A DNA stretch of 64,000 nt from Leptolyngbya iicbica LK (GCF_004212215.1 NZ_QVFV01000006.1:182805-246804), one strand, 5' to 3'; positions 34,200-43,216 are shown, counted from the stretch's first letter. Notes: generated from the sequence alone by a model not told the origin. Made by a program: numbers and translations.

Positions 34200-35501
34200 A
34201 TGCCTGATTCTCTCGTTAGCTTGATTCCTACCGATGCCTTCAAACTATTTTTAGTCATCTTCCTGTCATTTTTGATTGGGCTAGAGCGAGAAGAACAAAA
34301 AGTCGCAGTGGGTCACTATGCCTTTGGCGGCGTTCGCACCTATCCTCTGTTGGGCCTCGTCGGCTATGCCCTGGCCTCAATATCCACCGGCGCAATGATT
34401 CCCCTAGCGCTGGGGTTTGTCGTCGTCGGGGGCTTTTTACTGCTGGCTTACTGGCACAAACTGCAAACCGCTCAGGGCAGTGGCTTTACCTCAGAAGCCG
34501 CCGGGTTAATGACATATCTGGTGGGGGCATTGATTTATCGCGATCGCTATTGGGTGGCAACTGCGATCGCCATCACCAGCGTCATCTTGCTAGAGCTAAA
34601 AACCACCCTCGAAGGACTCACCCAAAAATTTTCCCCACATGACATTCTCACCTTCACCCAGTTTCTCTTTTTGAGTTTGGTGATTTTGCCGATTTTGCCC
34701 AATCAAGCCTTCGGCCCATTTCAGATCAATCCGTTCAAAACTTGGCTGGTAGTGGTGGCCGTGAGTGCAATTTCCTACGGCAGCTTTTTGTTACAGCGTT
34801 ATCGGCAGGGGCGCGGTGGCGTCATGCTGTCAGCCCTGCTGGGGGGAGCGTATTCTTCCACCGTGACGACGGTCGCTCTGGCGAAGCGATCGCTGGCTGA
34901 CCCCCGTCCTCGGGTGTATGCGGGCAGTATGATGATCGGTTCGGGAGTCATGTACTTGCGGCTGGCGCTACTGGTCAGTTTGTTCAATCCCGGATTGCGG
35001 CAAACGCTCCTGCTGCCGTTTGCCCTGCTGGGAATTTTAGGCATGGCGATCGGCGGCGTCTGGGCCAGCAGTGGCAAGGTGACTGAAGAGGTGCCCCCCC
35101 AACCGCACCTGTATCCCGCCCAAAACCCATTAGAACTGAAAGCCGCCTTCCTATTTGCCGGATTGTTTGTCTCGATGGTGATTTTGACCCATTACGTAGT
35201 GCTGTATTTGGGCAATCGCGGCGTTTTCACCCTGGCAACCATCATGGGGGTGACCGATGTCGATCCCTTTATCTTGGGCATGACTCAATCAGCCGGACAA
35301 GGCACGGAACTCGCAGTGGCGAGTGGCGCGATCGCGATCGCCGCCGCTAGCAACAACCTCGTCAAGGACCTTTACGCGCTGCTCTTTAGCCAGTCGCCAG
35401 GGCATCTCAAATTCGACCGACAGCTACCCGGCACGCAAGCCTTGGGACTGTTAACGTTGTTGGCGATCGCCGGCCTCACGCCATTACTTTGGTTGCTTTA
35501 A
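34200..35501 (+). CDS. MgtC/SapB-DUF4010 membrane protein
   Basis: The 433-residue protein begins with an MgtC/SapB domain (FLIGLEREEQK, GGVRTYPLLGLVGY). It continues into DUF4010, with LGGAYSSTVTTVALAKRS and a closing ASNNLVKDLYALLF. About 11-12 membrane helices are visible. MgtC-like proteins are linked to Mg2+ limitation and membrane ATPase control; the DUF4010 version has no proven function. The final coding bases (GLTPLLWLL and stop) recur at 37520-37551 beyond the next gene. Confidence 0.88.
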   Translation: MPDSLVSLIPTDAFKLFLVIFLSFLIGLEREEQKVAVGHYAFGGVRTYPLLGLVGYALASISTGAMIPLALGFVVVGGFLLLAYWHKLQTAQGSGFTSEAAGLMTYLVGALIYRDRYWVATAIAITSVILLELKTTLEGLTQKFSPHDILTFTQFLFLSLVILPILPNQAFGPFQINPFKTWLVVVAVSAISYGSFLLQRYRQGRGGVMLSALLGGAYSSTVTTVALAKRSLADPRPRVYAGSMMIGSGVMYLRLALLVSLFNPGLRQTLLLPFALLGILGMAIGGVWASSGKVTEEVPPQPHLYPAQNPLELKAAFLFAGLFVSMVILTHYVVLYLGNRGVFTLATIMGVTDVDPFILGMTQSAGQGTELAVASGAIAIAAASNNLVKDLYALLFSQSPGHLKFDRQLPGTQALGLLTLLAIAGLTPLLWLL

Positions 35502-35662
35502 ACCCTTACACGACACGACTAAAAGTGCTGGCATCAACGGTCTAGATAAAATCGGATGCTCAACAAATTGGTCGCCGCACGACTTGCAGAGAAAGCGTTA
35601 TTTACCCATGTGGATATGGCCATTCTTGAACGTACACAGATACCCGTTGGCCTTTTCTGTGA

Positions 35663-37174
35663 TCAGCGACTTTTAATCGAGTAGGCTTTCTTCGCTGGCT
35701 TTAAGCCTAACCCGCCCTTCGTCGGCAAGGTTGGGGTACGGGCAGTAACATGCCAAACGCGGCTGCCACAAAAATGGTTATACAGCGACACCATACCGAT
35801 TAAGACTTTGAGCCAAAAGTAAACGGGTGACAGAATGCAGTACAGCACCCCGTGGCGGCGAGAGTAGGAACACGATGCGGGACGCAGTTGCATGGCGAGA
35901 GCGACCTGAAACATGACGCTGACCGTCAGCAGCCCCATCATGATCAGGTTCAGGTTTTCAAAGGTGAGGTCACGGTCAGACATACTGAGATGAATACTCA
36001 GCATCAGGGGAACCACTTGCCACACTAGCGGATAAAATCCCTGGCTAAACAACAGCATCATCAGCCAGTAGGTTTTCTGTACCGGATCCAGGTAGGGCGA
36101 TCGCGCTACCCGTCCCGTATAGATCCAGGCGACTTCCAGCCAGCCTTGGCTCCAGCGCTGCCGTTGCAGCCACAACCCCCGCAAATGAGTGGGGGCTAAC
36201 TCAGTCGTAATAATCGCCGGATCGTGAACAAGACGATAGCCTTTTAGCAAACCGCGCACCGTGACATCAATGTCTTCGGTTAATTTCTTGGGCGAAAAAC
36301 CCAATTCTCGTAACGCTGCCGTCCGCCAATAGCCGTTAGAGCCGCCAAACAGAGCCGTGTCTGCCAGTAATGAGCGTCCGTAGTGGCTGACCCCGTAGGC
36401 GCATTCAAACTCGACGGCAACCAGTTGCGTCAGCCAGTTGTCTCTGGCGTTACGAATAATATTCCGTCCCTGCACCCCGTCGTACTGGCCCTGGCCTAGC
36501 CATTTCCAGGCCAGAGTTAAGCAGTTAGCCGCAGGGTGGTGGTCAGCATCAAAAATGCAGGTCATTTCTCCCCGCACTTGTTGCAAAGCAGCGTTCAAAT
36601 TCTCGGCCTTTGAGCGGCTATGGGCAACGGGTAATAAAACCAAGTCAGGATACTGATGGGCTAACTGCCGCAGACGGGCCTCAACCGGGAGCGGATGCGG
36701 GGTGTTGTAAGCCAAAATCACTTCCCACCCGGCTTCTGGACTAACGACCTGAGTCAACCAGTGATGCAGGGTTTCTTCGATGATGTCTTGCTCATTCGGC
36801 AAGTAAGCCGCGATGACGACCGATACAAAGGGCAAGGAGGCGATCGCGTCCGGTTGATGATCTTTGATTCGACGAGCAGATCCAGGCTTAGACCGCGTGA
36901 CCTGACTCAGCAGTTGTTGAATGAATCCTCGCGATTGGCCAGTGCCCGATCGGCGATGGCGGTACAACACCCCAGCAGTCTCTCCATTGACGACCCCTAA
37001 CCCGATCACGGCAACTACCAGCAACGATAGCTGTAGCAACACCAGGGTTTGCCCTCGGTTCAAAGAAAAGACGTAAACGCCCATCGGGGCCAACAGCAAC
37101 CAAAAACTCAACCAACACAACCGTCTGGCGCTGACCAGAACAGGCTCAGCAAACAGTGCCAAGCTTGGCTTCAT
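35663..37174 (-). CDS. BcsA-like family 2 glycosyltransferase
   Basis: The 503-residue protein has two N-terminal membrane helices (about 17-60). A GT2 domain follows with VSVVIAAYLPNEQDI, IFDADHHPAANCL (DxD), the TEDIDVTVRGLLKGY acceptor motif and QRQRWSQGWLEV (QxxRW). Four or so C-terminal membrane helices end the protein. This is the processive synthase layout used for cellulose, hyaluronan-like or N-acetylglucosamine polymers. No PilZ domain or other export subunit is present, and the polymer cannot be told. It is transcribed against its neighbours and lies between an MgtC gene and a fragment repeating the MgtC 3' end. Confidence 0.9.
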   Translation of the reverse strand: MKPSLALFAEPVLVSARRLCWLSFWLLLAPMGVYVFSLNRGQTLVLLQLSLLVVAVIGLGVVNGETAGVLYRHRRSGTGQSRGFIQQLLSQVTRSKPGSARRIKDHQPDAIASLPFVSVVIAAYLPNEQDIIEETLHHWLTQVVSPEAGWEVILAYNTPHPLPVEARLRQLAHQYPDLVLLPVAHSRSKAENLNAALQQVRGEMTCIFDADHHPAANCLTLAWKWLGQGQYDGVQGRNIIRNARDNWLTQLVAVEFECAYGVSHYGRSLLADTALFGGSNGYWRTAALRELGFSPKKLTEDIDVTVRGLLKGYRLVHDPAIITTELAPTHLRGLWLQRQRWSQGWLEVAWIYTGRVARSPYLDPVQKTYWLMMLLFSQGFYPLVWQVVPLMLSIHLSMSDRDLTFENLNLIMMGLLTVSVMFQVALAMQLRPASCSYSRRHGVLYCILSPVYFWLKVLIGMVSLYNHFCGSRVWHVTARTPTLPTKGGLGLKPAKKAYSIKSR

Positions 37175-37683
37175 AGGCGTTGACTCACTTTTTAGGGCAT
37201 CAAGGATTTGGCCCAGCTATATTTGATCTCTAATCTTATCTTTTTGATGTTCTTTCTTAAGATACTTGACATTAATCCAGCTGAATGGAGGCGATCGCTG
37301 GTTAGTCAAGCGTCTGATGGCGCTTCACCGTCCCCATTTGGGTAACTCGCTCCTCGCCACCGAGTTAGCACTGGTTGATTACCACACAGCACCTCACATG
37401 AATTCGGTCGCCCAGGGACTTCCAGAACCCATCATCAGGAGCCCATGAGCAGCGGCCTTTAGAACCGCTGGGGTGCCATGAAGCCCGGGACTCCGACATG
37501 ACGAGAGTAGGAGAGCTCACCGGACTCACGCCATTACTCTGGTTGCTTTAAGCGCCCAGACAGCACCGCAAAAGGCCGATGAATAAATGTGCGAGACAAA
37601 ATTTTCGTTTAGAAAATTACATGACTTTGGCACAGAAACGACACAACCGCTACCTACCGTAGAAACCATCGAACGCAAAGGAT
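37175..37683. other. Gap with remnants
   Basis: The part next to the glycosyltransferase (37175-37290) is AT-rich and should hold its promoter. No coding frame is convincing. The segment 37520-37551 repeats the MgtC 3' end. The stretch 37590-37683 is AT-rich and precedes the repeat-protein start. Confidence 0.45.
37520..37551 (+). repeat. Second copy of the 3' end of the MgtC-like gene
   Basis: Thirty of 32 bases match 35470-35501 (CTCACGCCATTACT, then T/C, TGGTTGCTTTAA), including the stop codon. In frame it would read GLTPLLWLL and stop. It has no gene body in front of it. Confidence 0.75.
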
Positions 37684-38028
37684 ATGAATTCGATGAAACA
37701 GTTCACAACCATCGTTAACTATGCCCTAAGTACCAGTGCATTGCTGCTGCCCGTAGCCCTGATGATGCCTTCGGCCCAAGCTGCAGTCAATCAGAAGGTA
37801 ACGCCCATGGGAGCCCAACGAGCCCTGCATAACCAGCCGCAACCGATTTTCACCTCGTCTCAGCCACAAACCCTGGCCGTCAACCACAAAGTCACCCCCA
37901 TGGCAGCCCAACGAGCCCTGCATAACCAGCCGCAACCGATTTTCACCCAGTCTCCGCCACCAGCTCTCGCTGTCAACCACAAAGTCACCCCCATGGCAGC
38001 CCAGAGAGCGCTTCACGCAGATCAATAG
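37684..38028 (+). CDS. Exported protein of 31-residue tandem repeats
   Basis: The 114-residue product has a signal peptide (hydrophobic core ALLLPVALMM, cleavage probably after AQA near residue 33). The mature part is three copies of a 31-residue unit: AV-N-x-K-V-T-P-M-x-A-Q-R-A-L-H-N-Q, then PQPIFT and a short Ser/Pro linker; the third copy is truncated after ALHADQ. The DNA repeat unit is 93 bp and nearly identical between copies, so the array is recent or kept homogeneous. I do not recognise the family. ATG 37693 (MKQFTTIV) is a possible alternative start. A hairpin follows. Confidence 0.75.
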   Translation: MNSMKQFTTIVNYALSTSALLLPVALMMPSAQAAVNQKVTPMGAQRALHNQPQPIFTSSQPQTLAVNHKVTPMAAQRALHNQPQPIFTQSPPPALAVNHKVTPMAAQRALHADQ

Positions 38029-38125
38029 GGACGGGCAAAATCCTCAGCTCAAAAGATTGATGGGTTGACTCTGCCAAGGTTCGTTCTATTGCTCAGAGTT
38101 AGTCCATCAATCTGCATTCAAGAGC

Positions 38126-38188
38126 CCCTAAACACAGACGTTTGAAGGGCACTGTATAACCTTCAAACGTCGTTCCACTGTTTTAGGG
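38126..38188. repeat. Long imperfect inverted repeat
   Basis: GACGTTTGAAGG at 38137-38148 pairs exactly with 38160-38171 across an 11-nt loop. An outer imperfect stem (CCCTAAACACA with TGTTTTAGGG) extends it on both sides. It may end the repeat-protein transcript, or be a mobile palindrome. Confidence 0.65.
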
Positions 38189-38322
38189 ATCGCGTTCTAG
38201 TTGGTTCCGTCACGACGGCACAGATCAACCTTACACACAAGCACCCCTCATTACTGGTCAACATTACTGGTCAACATTAAAGCTGGGTTGAACGAAGCAG
38301 CCGAGTTAAGGCTTTATCAAAC

Positions 38323-38514
38323 ATGCGCCATCATCCTCGCAATCGCGATCGCCCCCCTCGCTACCCGCAATGGCAACTGCTCTGTTTTGGCATTTTGGTC
38401 GGATTGGCCCTAGCGGGTCGATTGGTCGGCCTAGCCGTTAGTTGGGCACATTGGCAATCTGCTCAAAAAACCTCTCACCCAGGAACGTCGTCTACTTACC
38501 TTAAGCAAGAGTAA
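38323..38514 (+). CDS. Possible small membrane protein
   Basis: The 63-residue frame has a basic start (MRHHPRNRDRPPRYPQWQ), one hydrophobic helix (LLCFGILVGLALAGRLVGLA) and a Ser/Thr tail. The Arg-rich start followed by a helix is consistent with a single-pass protein. There is no recognised family, and the frame overlaps another open frame on the same strand. Confidence 0.4.
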   Translation: MRHHPRNRDRPPRYPQWQLLCFGILVGLALAGRLVGLAVSWAHWQSAQKTSHPGTSSTYLKQE

Positions 38515-38612
38515 ACATGTCAACGCTTGCGATCGCCCACAACAGATCGCAGGCCCCCTCGTGAAGACAATGGAACCGCGATCGCGCAGCTCCCTTTCGA
38601 CCCGTCAGCATC

Positions 38613-38789
38613 TCAAATAAAACCAAGATACTTCGATAAGCGATAGGCAAAAATGATGCCCAAAATGCCTCCGATCATGCCAAAGAAAATAGAGCTCAAA
38701 GAGAGTAAGCTACCGCCCCACAAAACGGGAAAGTAGCTACCCATGGTGGAGCCCAAAAATGTTCCAATCCCAATTAATAAGCGATTCAT
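38613..38789 (-). CDS. Small two-helix membrane protein
   Basis: The minus strand encodes 58 residues: MNRLLIGIGTFLGSTMGSYF, a short turn PVLWGGS, and a second Gly-rich helix FFGMIGGILGIIFAYRL before a basic end. Two glycine-rich helices around a PxLWGG turn form a pattern I have seen in small cyanobacterial proteins of unknown function. The ribosome site is weak (GAGGACTGTC before ATG 38789). Confidence 0.6.
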   Translation of the reverse strand: MNRLLIGIGTFLGSTMGSYFPVLWGGSLLSLSSIFFGMIGGILGIIFAYRLSKYLGFI

Positions 38790-39210
38790 TGATGACAGTC
38801 CTCGAACCTGATGAATGTCACGTGTCAGCCTGAAGGACTAAATCCTGGCGGACGTATTTTCAGACCGCAAGCTTTGATCATGAAATGCGATTGAGCTAAC
38901 CTTAAAGACTGGATGTGTTGATGCAGTGTTAAAGCTGTGTCAATGGGATGGCGAAAGTCATTCCCAGATCTCATGAGCGATCGCCTACTCGCCACCCCTT
39001 AAGCATGGCAACTCCATTCAGGTCGGCCTGTCATTTAAGCCGATTTCTGGTCATTTAAGACAAACTGAATATTGAGATTCGTTTGAGTTAATGGGGCATT
39101 TTTCGGATTATTGAAATCTTTATGTCAATGCCAGCAAATTGACATTCTGTTGACACACTATTGCCATATAGAGTCGTCATTTTAAGAGTGTTCGTATAAT
39201 TTGAGCACTC
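38790..39210. other. Regulatory-looking gap before the PepSY/MprF-like genes
   Basis: These 421 bp contain no credible gene. From about 39050 to 39200 the sequence is AT-rich, with repeated TTGACA words (39139-39144 and 39150-39155) and a TATAAT at 39195-39200 close to the next start. The palindrome at 39123-39144 lies here. Confidence 0.5.
39123..39144. promoter_or_regulatory. Candidate operator palindrome
   Basis: TGTCAAT at 39123-39129 and its complement ATTGACA at 39138-39144 are separated by 8 bp. The right arm overlaps a -35-like TTGACA. It lies 67 bp before the start of the two-gene set at 39211. The regulator is unknown. Confidence 0.4.
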
Positions 39211-39504
39211 ATGATGACAAGCACCAAAAATCTGCGACAGCTTCACCGTTTTCTGGCGCCAGTGATGTTACTCCCTATTGTCCTAACGGTTATCACTGGG
39301 TCACTCTTTCAACTAGGCGAAATGTTAGGCCGCGAGGACAGCGTCGAGTGGTTACTCGACATCCATAAAGGCAATTTTGGCATCATCGATTTGCAGGTAA
39401 TTTATCCGTTCCTCAACTCACTAGGCTTGTGCTTGCTCGTCGCCACCGGCATCGTGATGTGGCTACAGCCGAAGCGTCGCTTTCAAAAAAAGCTCAATTC
39501 GTAA
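39211..39504 (+). CDS. PepSY-like two-helix membrane protein
   Basis: The 97-residue protein has helices near 16-35 and 62-85. The first is preceded by LRQLHRFLAP, and a loop contains DIHKGNFG. The H-x-x-x-x-P and IHKG motifs on the two helices resemble the PepSY-associated membrane proteins and the ferric-reductase-like two-helix proteins, where His can hold heme. I make this call from the pattern only. Only 18 bp separate it from the MprF-like gene, so co-transcription is likely. Confidence 0.6.
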   Translation: MMTSTKNLRQLHRFLAPVMLLPIVLTVITGSLFQLGEMLGREDSVEWLLDIHKGNFGIIDLQVIYPFLNSLGLCLLVATGIVMWLQPKRRFQKKLNS

Positions 39505-39522
39505 GATCGAGGCTGATCGCTG

Positions 39523-42243
39523 ATGCCGCTTTTTAGACTGGAAGTAGGCACCATCAAAAGTTCGAGAGAGGGAGGCATTTTGCGACATCCACTCAGCCAT
39601 CGGGGAGTTGCGATCACCACTCGCGTCGGGATTTGGAGCGCCGCCGTGCTGACGGCACTGGTGGGTTGCGTCAATATCTGGTCTGCCGCAACCCCAAGTC
39701 TGCCCGCTCGCTTAGCCTGGCTAGAGCAGTTTTTGCCCCTCGAAGTCAGGGCCGGGGGCCATCTATTTGCAGCGTTGAGCGGCTTTTTCTTGCTGGCGCT
39801 GGCGGCTAATTTGCTGCGGCGCAAGCGGCTGGCTTGGTGGTTGACGGTGGGGTTGCTGGGGGTCTCCATTCTGAGTCACCTGGTCAAAGGATTGGACTAC
39901 GAAGAAGGCTTGCTGGCACTGGTGTTACTGTTCCAGCTCCTGTGGTTGCGGCCGGTCTTCACGGCTCAGTCCGATCGCCCCTCCATCGTGCAGGGCTTGC
40001 GAGTCCTCATCGGGGCGGTGCTCTTTATTCTGGCCTATGGCACGTTGGGGTTTTGGCTCCAAGAGCGTCAGTATGCCGCTGCTTTTAGCTTTGCCGCAGC
40101 GATCGCCCAAACGCTAGCGATGTTTTTCACCGCTGACAGTGGCGGACTGCAACCGATGACCCGTTTTGGGCGCTACTTTGCCGCGTCGATCTACGGGGTC
40201 AGCTTTGTCACCTTGCTCTATGCCGTCTGGATGCTGTTTCGCCCCGTCATTTTTCGCGGGGCCGCCAGTGAAGAAGAGCGGCAACGGGCACAAGCGATTG
40301 TCGAGCAGCATGGGCGATCGTCTCTGGCGCGATTTGCCTTGCTAGAGGACAAGTCCTACTACTTCAGTCCCTCAGGGCAATCGGTCATTGCCTACGTGCC
40401 CAAGGGCAGGGGCGCGGTGGCGCTGGGTGATCCGATTGGGCCAGCCAGCGATCGCCAGGAAACCATCCTGGGTTTTCGCACCTTTTGCAGTCGCAACGAC
40501 TGGCACCCGGCGTTTTATCAAACGCTGCCCGACGATGTGAGCCTCTACCGTTCCTTGGGCTTTCGGGTGCTGAAAATTGGCGAAGAGGCGATCGTGGATT
40601 TGCACCGCTTCACGTTAGAGGGAAAAGCGGGCCGGAATTTGCGCACCGCCATGAACAAGTTCACCAAGCAGGGCTATCGGGTGCAGTACTATCCGCCGCC
40701 GATCAGTCCCGAACTGCTGGCAGAACTGCAGGCGATCAGCGACGACTGGCTCGACTCCGTGCAGGGAGCGGAAAAGAAGTTTTCTCTCGGCTGGTTTGAC
40801 CCAGACTATCTACGAGACTGCGAAATTGCCGTCGTGGAAGATCCTCAGGGTACGCCCCTCGCCTTCGCCAACTTGATTCCGGAGTATCAGCTCAACGAAG
40901 CCACCATTGACCTGATGCGCCACCATCGCGGCTTAGAACGGGGCGTGATGGACTACCTGTTCACCTCGCTGTTGCAGCATTGCAAAGGGCAGGGCTTTGA
41001 CACCTTTAACTTAGGGCTGGTCGTGCTTTCAGGCGTAGGCGCAGATCCTCAAGCGCCACCGCTAGAAAAAGGCATGCACTACCTCTATGAGCACCTCAAC
41101 CAGTTCTACAACGTGCAAGGTTTACGGACTTACAAAGAGAAGTTTCAGCCGCGTTGGGAGCCGCGTTATTTTGTCTACCCGCGCCTGGCCGCCCTGCCTG
41201 ATGTGGTGGTAGCGCTGGTGCGGGCTGATTCGGGCGATCGCCTGCAAGACTACTTCGGCGCGGAGTTCTTTAGTATGCCGCTGACCACTGGCCTGAAACA
41301 ATTGTCACGGCTGGGGCCAATACTGCTCAGCCTGGGCTTATTTGCCCTGTCAGGGTGGGCCATCAGCCACGAATTGCGCCAATACAGTCTGCCAGACATT
41401 CTCAGCAGCATTGCGACCATCCCCAGCTGGGCGTTGGCCCTGGCGATCGCCCTCACCGTCATGAACTACGTCTTTCTCACCGGCTACGATACTCTGGCGA
41501 CCTATTTTGTGCGCCATCCCCTACCCTACCGCCAAACAGCCTTAGCAGCATTCATCAGCTACGCCATCAGCAACAGCGTGGGCTTCGCCTTGCTCAGCGG
41601 TAGCGCCATTCGCTATCGCTTTTACACCGCATGGGGACTGACACCAGGCCAAATTGGACAAATCATCGCCTTTTGCAACCTCAGTTTTTGGCTTGGGTTA
41701 TTTGCGATCGGGGGGCTGGTGTTTGCCGTAGAACCGCTGTCAGTACCGGGAATTTTGCACTTGCCCTTTGATACGGTGCATCCCCTCGGCCTCATCTTTT
41801 TGAGCAGCATTGCCGCCTACCTCATCCTCAGTCGCTTTAGCCACCGCCCCCTCAAACTGCGGAGTTGGGTAATGCCCCACTTACCGATACCCCTTGCCTT
41901 AGCGCAAATTACTGTCGCTGCCTGCGATTGGGCCTTGGCCGCCGCCGTGCTGTATGTGCTGTTGCCCACTCCCCCTGGGGTGAACTATGGCATCTTTTTC
42001 GGTAGTTACCTGCTGGCCCAAATCGCGGGCGTGATTAGCAATGTGCCAGGCGGTTTAGGCGTGTTTGAAACGGTGCTGCTACTCCTGCTCTCGCCACCCA
42101 TACCCTCAGAACAATTGCTCGGCGCGCTCCTGGTATATCGGGCAGTCTACTATCTCTTACCCTTGGGGTTAGGTGCAGGGTTGCTAGGTCTTTATGAGCT
42201 ACGGCAGCACCAAACGATCAACTCAGTTCAGTCAAAGTCATGA
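39523..42243 (+). CDS. mprF: MprF-like protein, synthetase domain before flippase domain
   Basis: The 906-residue protein begins with about six membrane helices (to about residue 250). A soluble DUF2156 aminoacyl-phosphatidylglycerol synthetase domain follows at about 255-560, with YFSPSGQSVIAYVPKGRGAV, ALGDPIGPASDR, RRNLRTAMNKF-like GRNLRTAMNKF, IDLMRHHRGLERGVMDYL and KFQPRWEPRYF. After it come about eight helices of the UPF0104 flippase type, ending VPGGLGVFETVLLLLL. In classical MprF the flippase region is N-terminal and the synthetase C-terminal; here a second membrane domain follows the synthetase. The protein would add lysine or another amino acid to phosphatidylglycerol and translocate the lipid. 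Activity is inferred. Confidence 0.85.
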   Translation: MPLFRLEVGTIKSSREGGILRHPLSHRGVAITTRVGIWSAAVLTALVGCVNIWSAATPSLPARLAWLEQFLPLEVRAGGHLFAALSGFFLLALAANLLRRKRLAWWLTVGLLGVSILSHLVKGLDYEEGLLALVLLFQLLWLRPVFTAQSDRPSIVQGLRVLIGAVLFILAYGTLGFWLQERQYAAAFSFAAAIAQTLAMFFTADSGGLQPMTRFGRYFAASIYGVSFVTLLYAVWMLFRPVIFRGAASEEERQRAQAIVEQHGRSSLARFALLEDKSYYFSPSGQSVIAYVPKGRGAVALGDPIGPASDRQETILGFRTFCSRNDWHPAFYQTLPDDVSLYRSLGFRVLKIGEEAIVDLHRFTLEGKAGRNLRTAMNKFTKQGYRVQYYPPPISPELLAELQAISDDWLDSVQGAEKKFSLGWFDPDYLRDCEIAVVEDPQGTPLAFANLIPEYQLNEATIDLMRHHRGLERGVMDYLFTSLLQHCKGQGFDTFNLGLVVLSGVGADPQAPPLEKGMHYLYEHLNQFYNVQGLRTYKEKFQPRWEPRYFVYPRLAALPDVVVALVRADSGDRLQDYFGAEFFSMPLTTGLKQLSRLGPILLSLGLFALSGWAISHELRQYSLPDILSSIATIPSWALALAIALTVMNYVFLTGYDTLATYFVRHPLPYRQTALAAFISYAISNSVGFALLSGSAIRYRFYTAWGLTPGQIGQIIAFCNLSFWLGLFAIGGLVFAVEPLSVPGILHLPFDTVHPLGLIFLSSIAAYLILSRFSHRPLKLRSWVMPHLPIPLALAQITVAACDWALAAAVLYVLLPTPPGVNYGIFFGSYLLAQIAGVISNVPGGLGVFETVLLLLLSPPIPSEQLLGALLVYRAVYYLLPLGLGAGLLGLYELRQHQTINSVQSKS

Positions 42244-42532
42244 GGGTTCGGGTGCTAGGGCATCGATATCTGAATCAGCGCCTGGGGGCGATCGCTCATT
42301 ATTCTTAAAAGTTCATAGCCCCGCTAACGGTATGCCCCTCCCCCCGATGCGCATAGGCATGTCCTCATGCAGTGCGTTACTTTACCGATCGAATAAAGCG
42401 CTGTGCATAGCTGCTGGTTTAAGCAACTGACCGATTGAGCTGCTGGGCAAATTACCAACGGTTCTGAATGAGGCCATCAGCAATATCTCCGTTTTATATC
42501 AAATCAAACCCACTGAGAGGAGAGTAAACGTT

Positions 42533-43132
42533 ATGGCGTATGAGCTGCCCACACTACCTTACGACTACACAGCACTGGAGCCCCATATCTCCAAAAGCAC
42601 GTTGGAGTTTCACCATGACAAGCATCACGCCGCTTATGTCACAAAGTTCAATGCCGCAGTCGAAGGCTCGGACCTCGACTGCAAACCCATTGAGGATGCG
42701 ATCAAGACTTTAGCGAAAGATCCTGAAAAAAGTGGCGTTTTTAACAATGCCGCCCAGGCCTGGAACCACACGTTTTACTGGCACAGCATGAAGCCCAGTG
42801 GCGGCGGCATGCCTCAGGGCGAGCTGGCCAAGAAAATCGAGGCTGATTTTGGCAGCTATGAAAAGTTTGCTGAGGCGTTTAAGAATGCCGGGGCAACTCA
42901 GTTTGGCAGTGGTTGGGCCTGGCTGGTGTTGGATGGAAATACTCTCAAAGTCACCAAAACCCTGAATGCTGATAATCCCCTCACTGCCGGACAAGTTCCC
43001 CTAATCACGATGGATGTCTGGGAGCATGCCTACTATTTGGATTATCAGAATAAGCGCCCCGACTACATCGGCGCGTTCTTAGGCAGTTTAGTGAACTGGG
43101 ATTTTGCTGCTAAGAATCTAGCAGCGGCTTAG
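42533..43132 (+). CDS. sodB: Iron superoxide dismutase
   Basis: The 199-residue protein shows LEFHHDKHHAAYV (first metal His), NNAAQAWNHTFYWHSM (second His), QFGSGWAWLVLD and the final metal site MDVWEHAYYLDYQ (Asp and His). The AAQxWNH and GATQFGSGWAWL patterns are those of the Fe-type rather than the Mn-type. It detoxifies superoxide in the cytosol. The ribosome site GAGAGGAGAG precedes ATG 42533, and a good terminator follows. Confidence 0.96.
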   Translation: MAYELPTLPYDYTALEPHISKSTLEFHHDKHHAAYVTKFNAAVEGSDLDCKPIEDAIKTLAKDPEKSGVFNNAAQAWNHTFYWHSMKPSGGGMPQGELAKKIEADFGSYEKFAEAFKNAGATQFGSGWAWLVLDGNTLKVTKTLNADNPLTAGQVPLITMDVWEHAYYLDYQNKRPDYIGAFLGSLVNWDFAAKNLAAA

Positions 43133-43152
43133 AAGTCATTGAATTTGCTCAT

Positions 43153-43183
43153 GGCTCTATCGTTCTGATAGAGCCGTTTTCTT
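43153..43183 (+). terminator. Intrinsic terminator of sodB
   Basis: A perfect 9-bp stem GGCTCTATC/GATAGAGCC with loop GTTCT is followed by GTTTTCTT. It begins 20 bp after the sodB stop. Confidence 0.85.
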
Positions 43184-43216
43184 GCTCGCATTTCAGGTTA
43201 TTGCAGGTTATTGATC

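Noticed and set aside
37266-37448. 60-codon plus frame between the glycosyltransferase and the repeat protein
   Set aside because: It has no recognisable domain and lies in promoter-proximal, remnant-bearing DNA.
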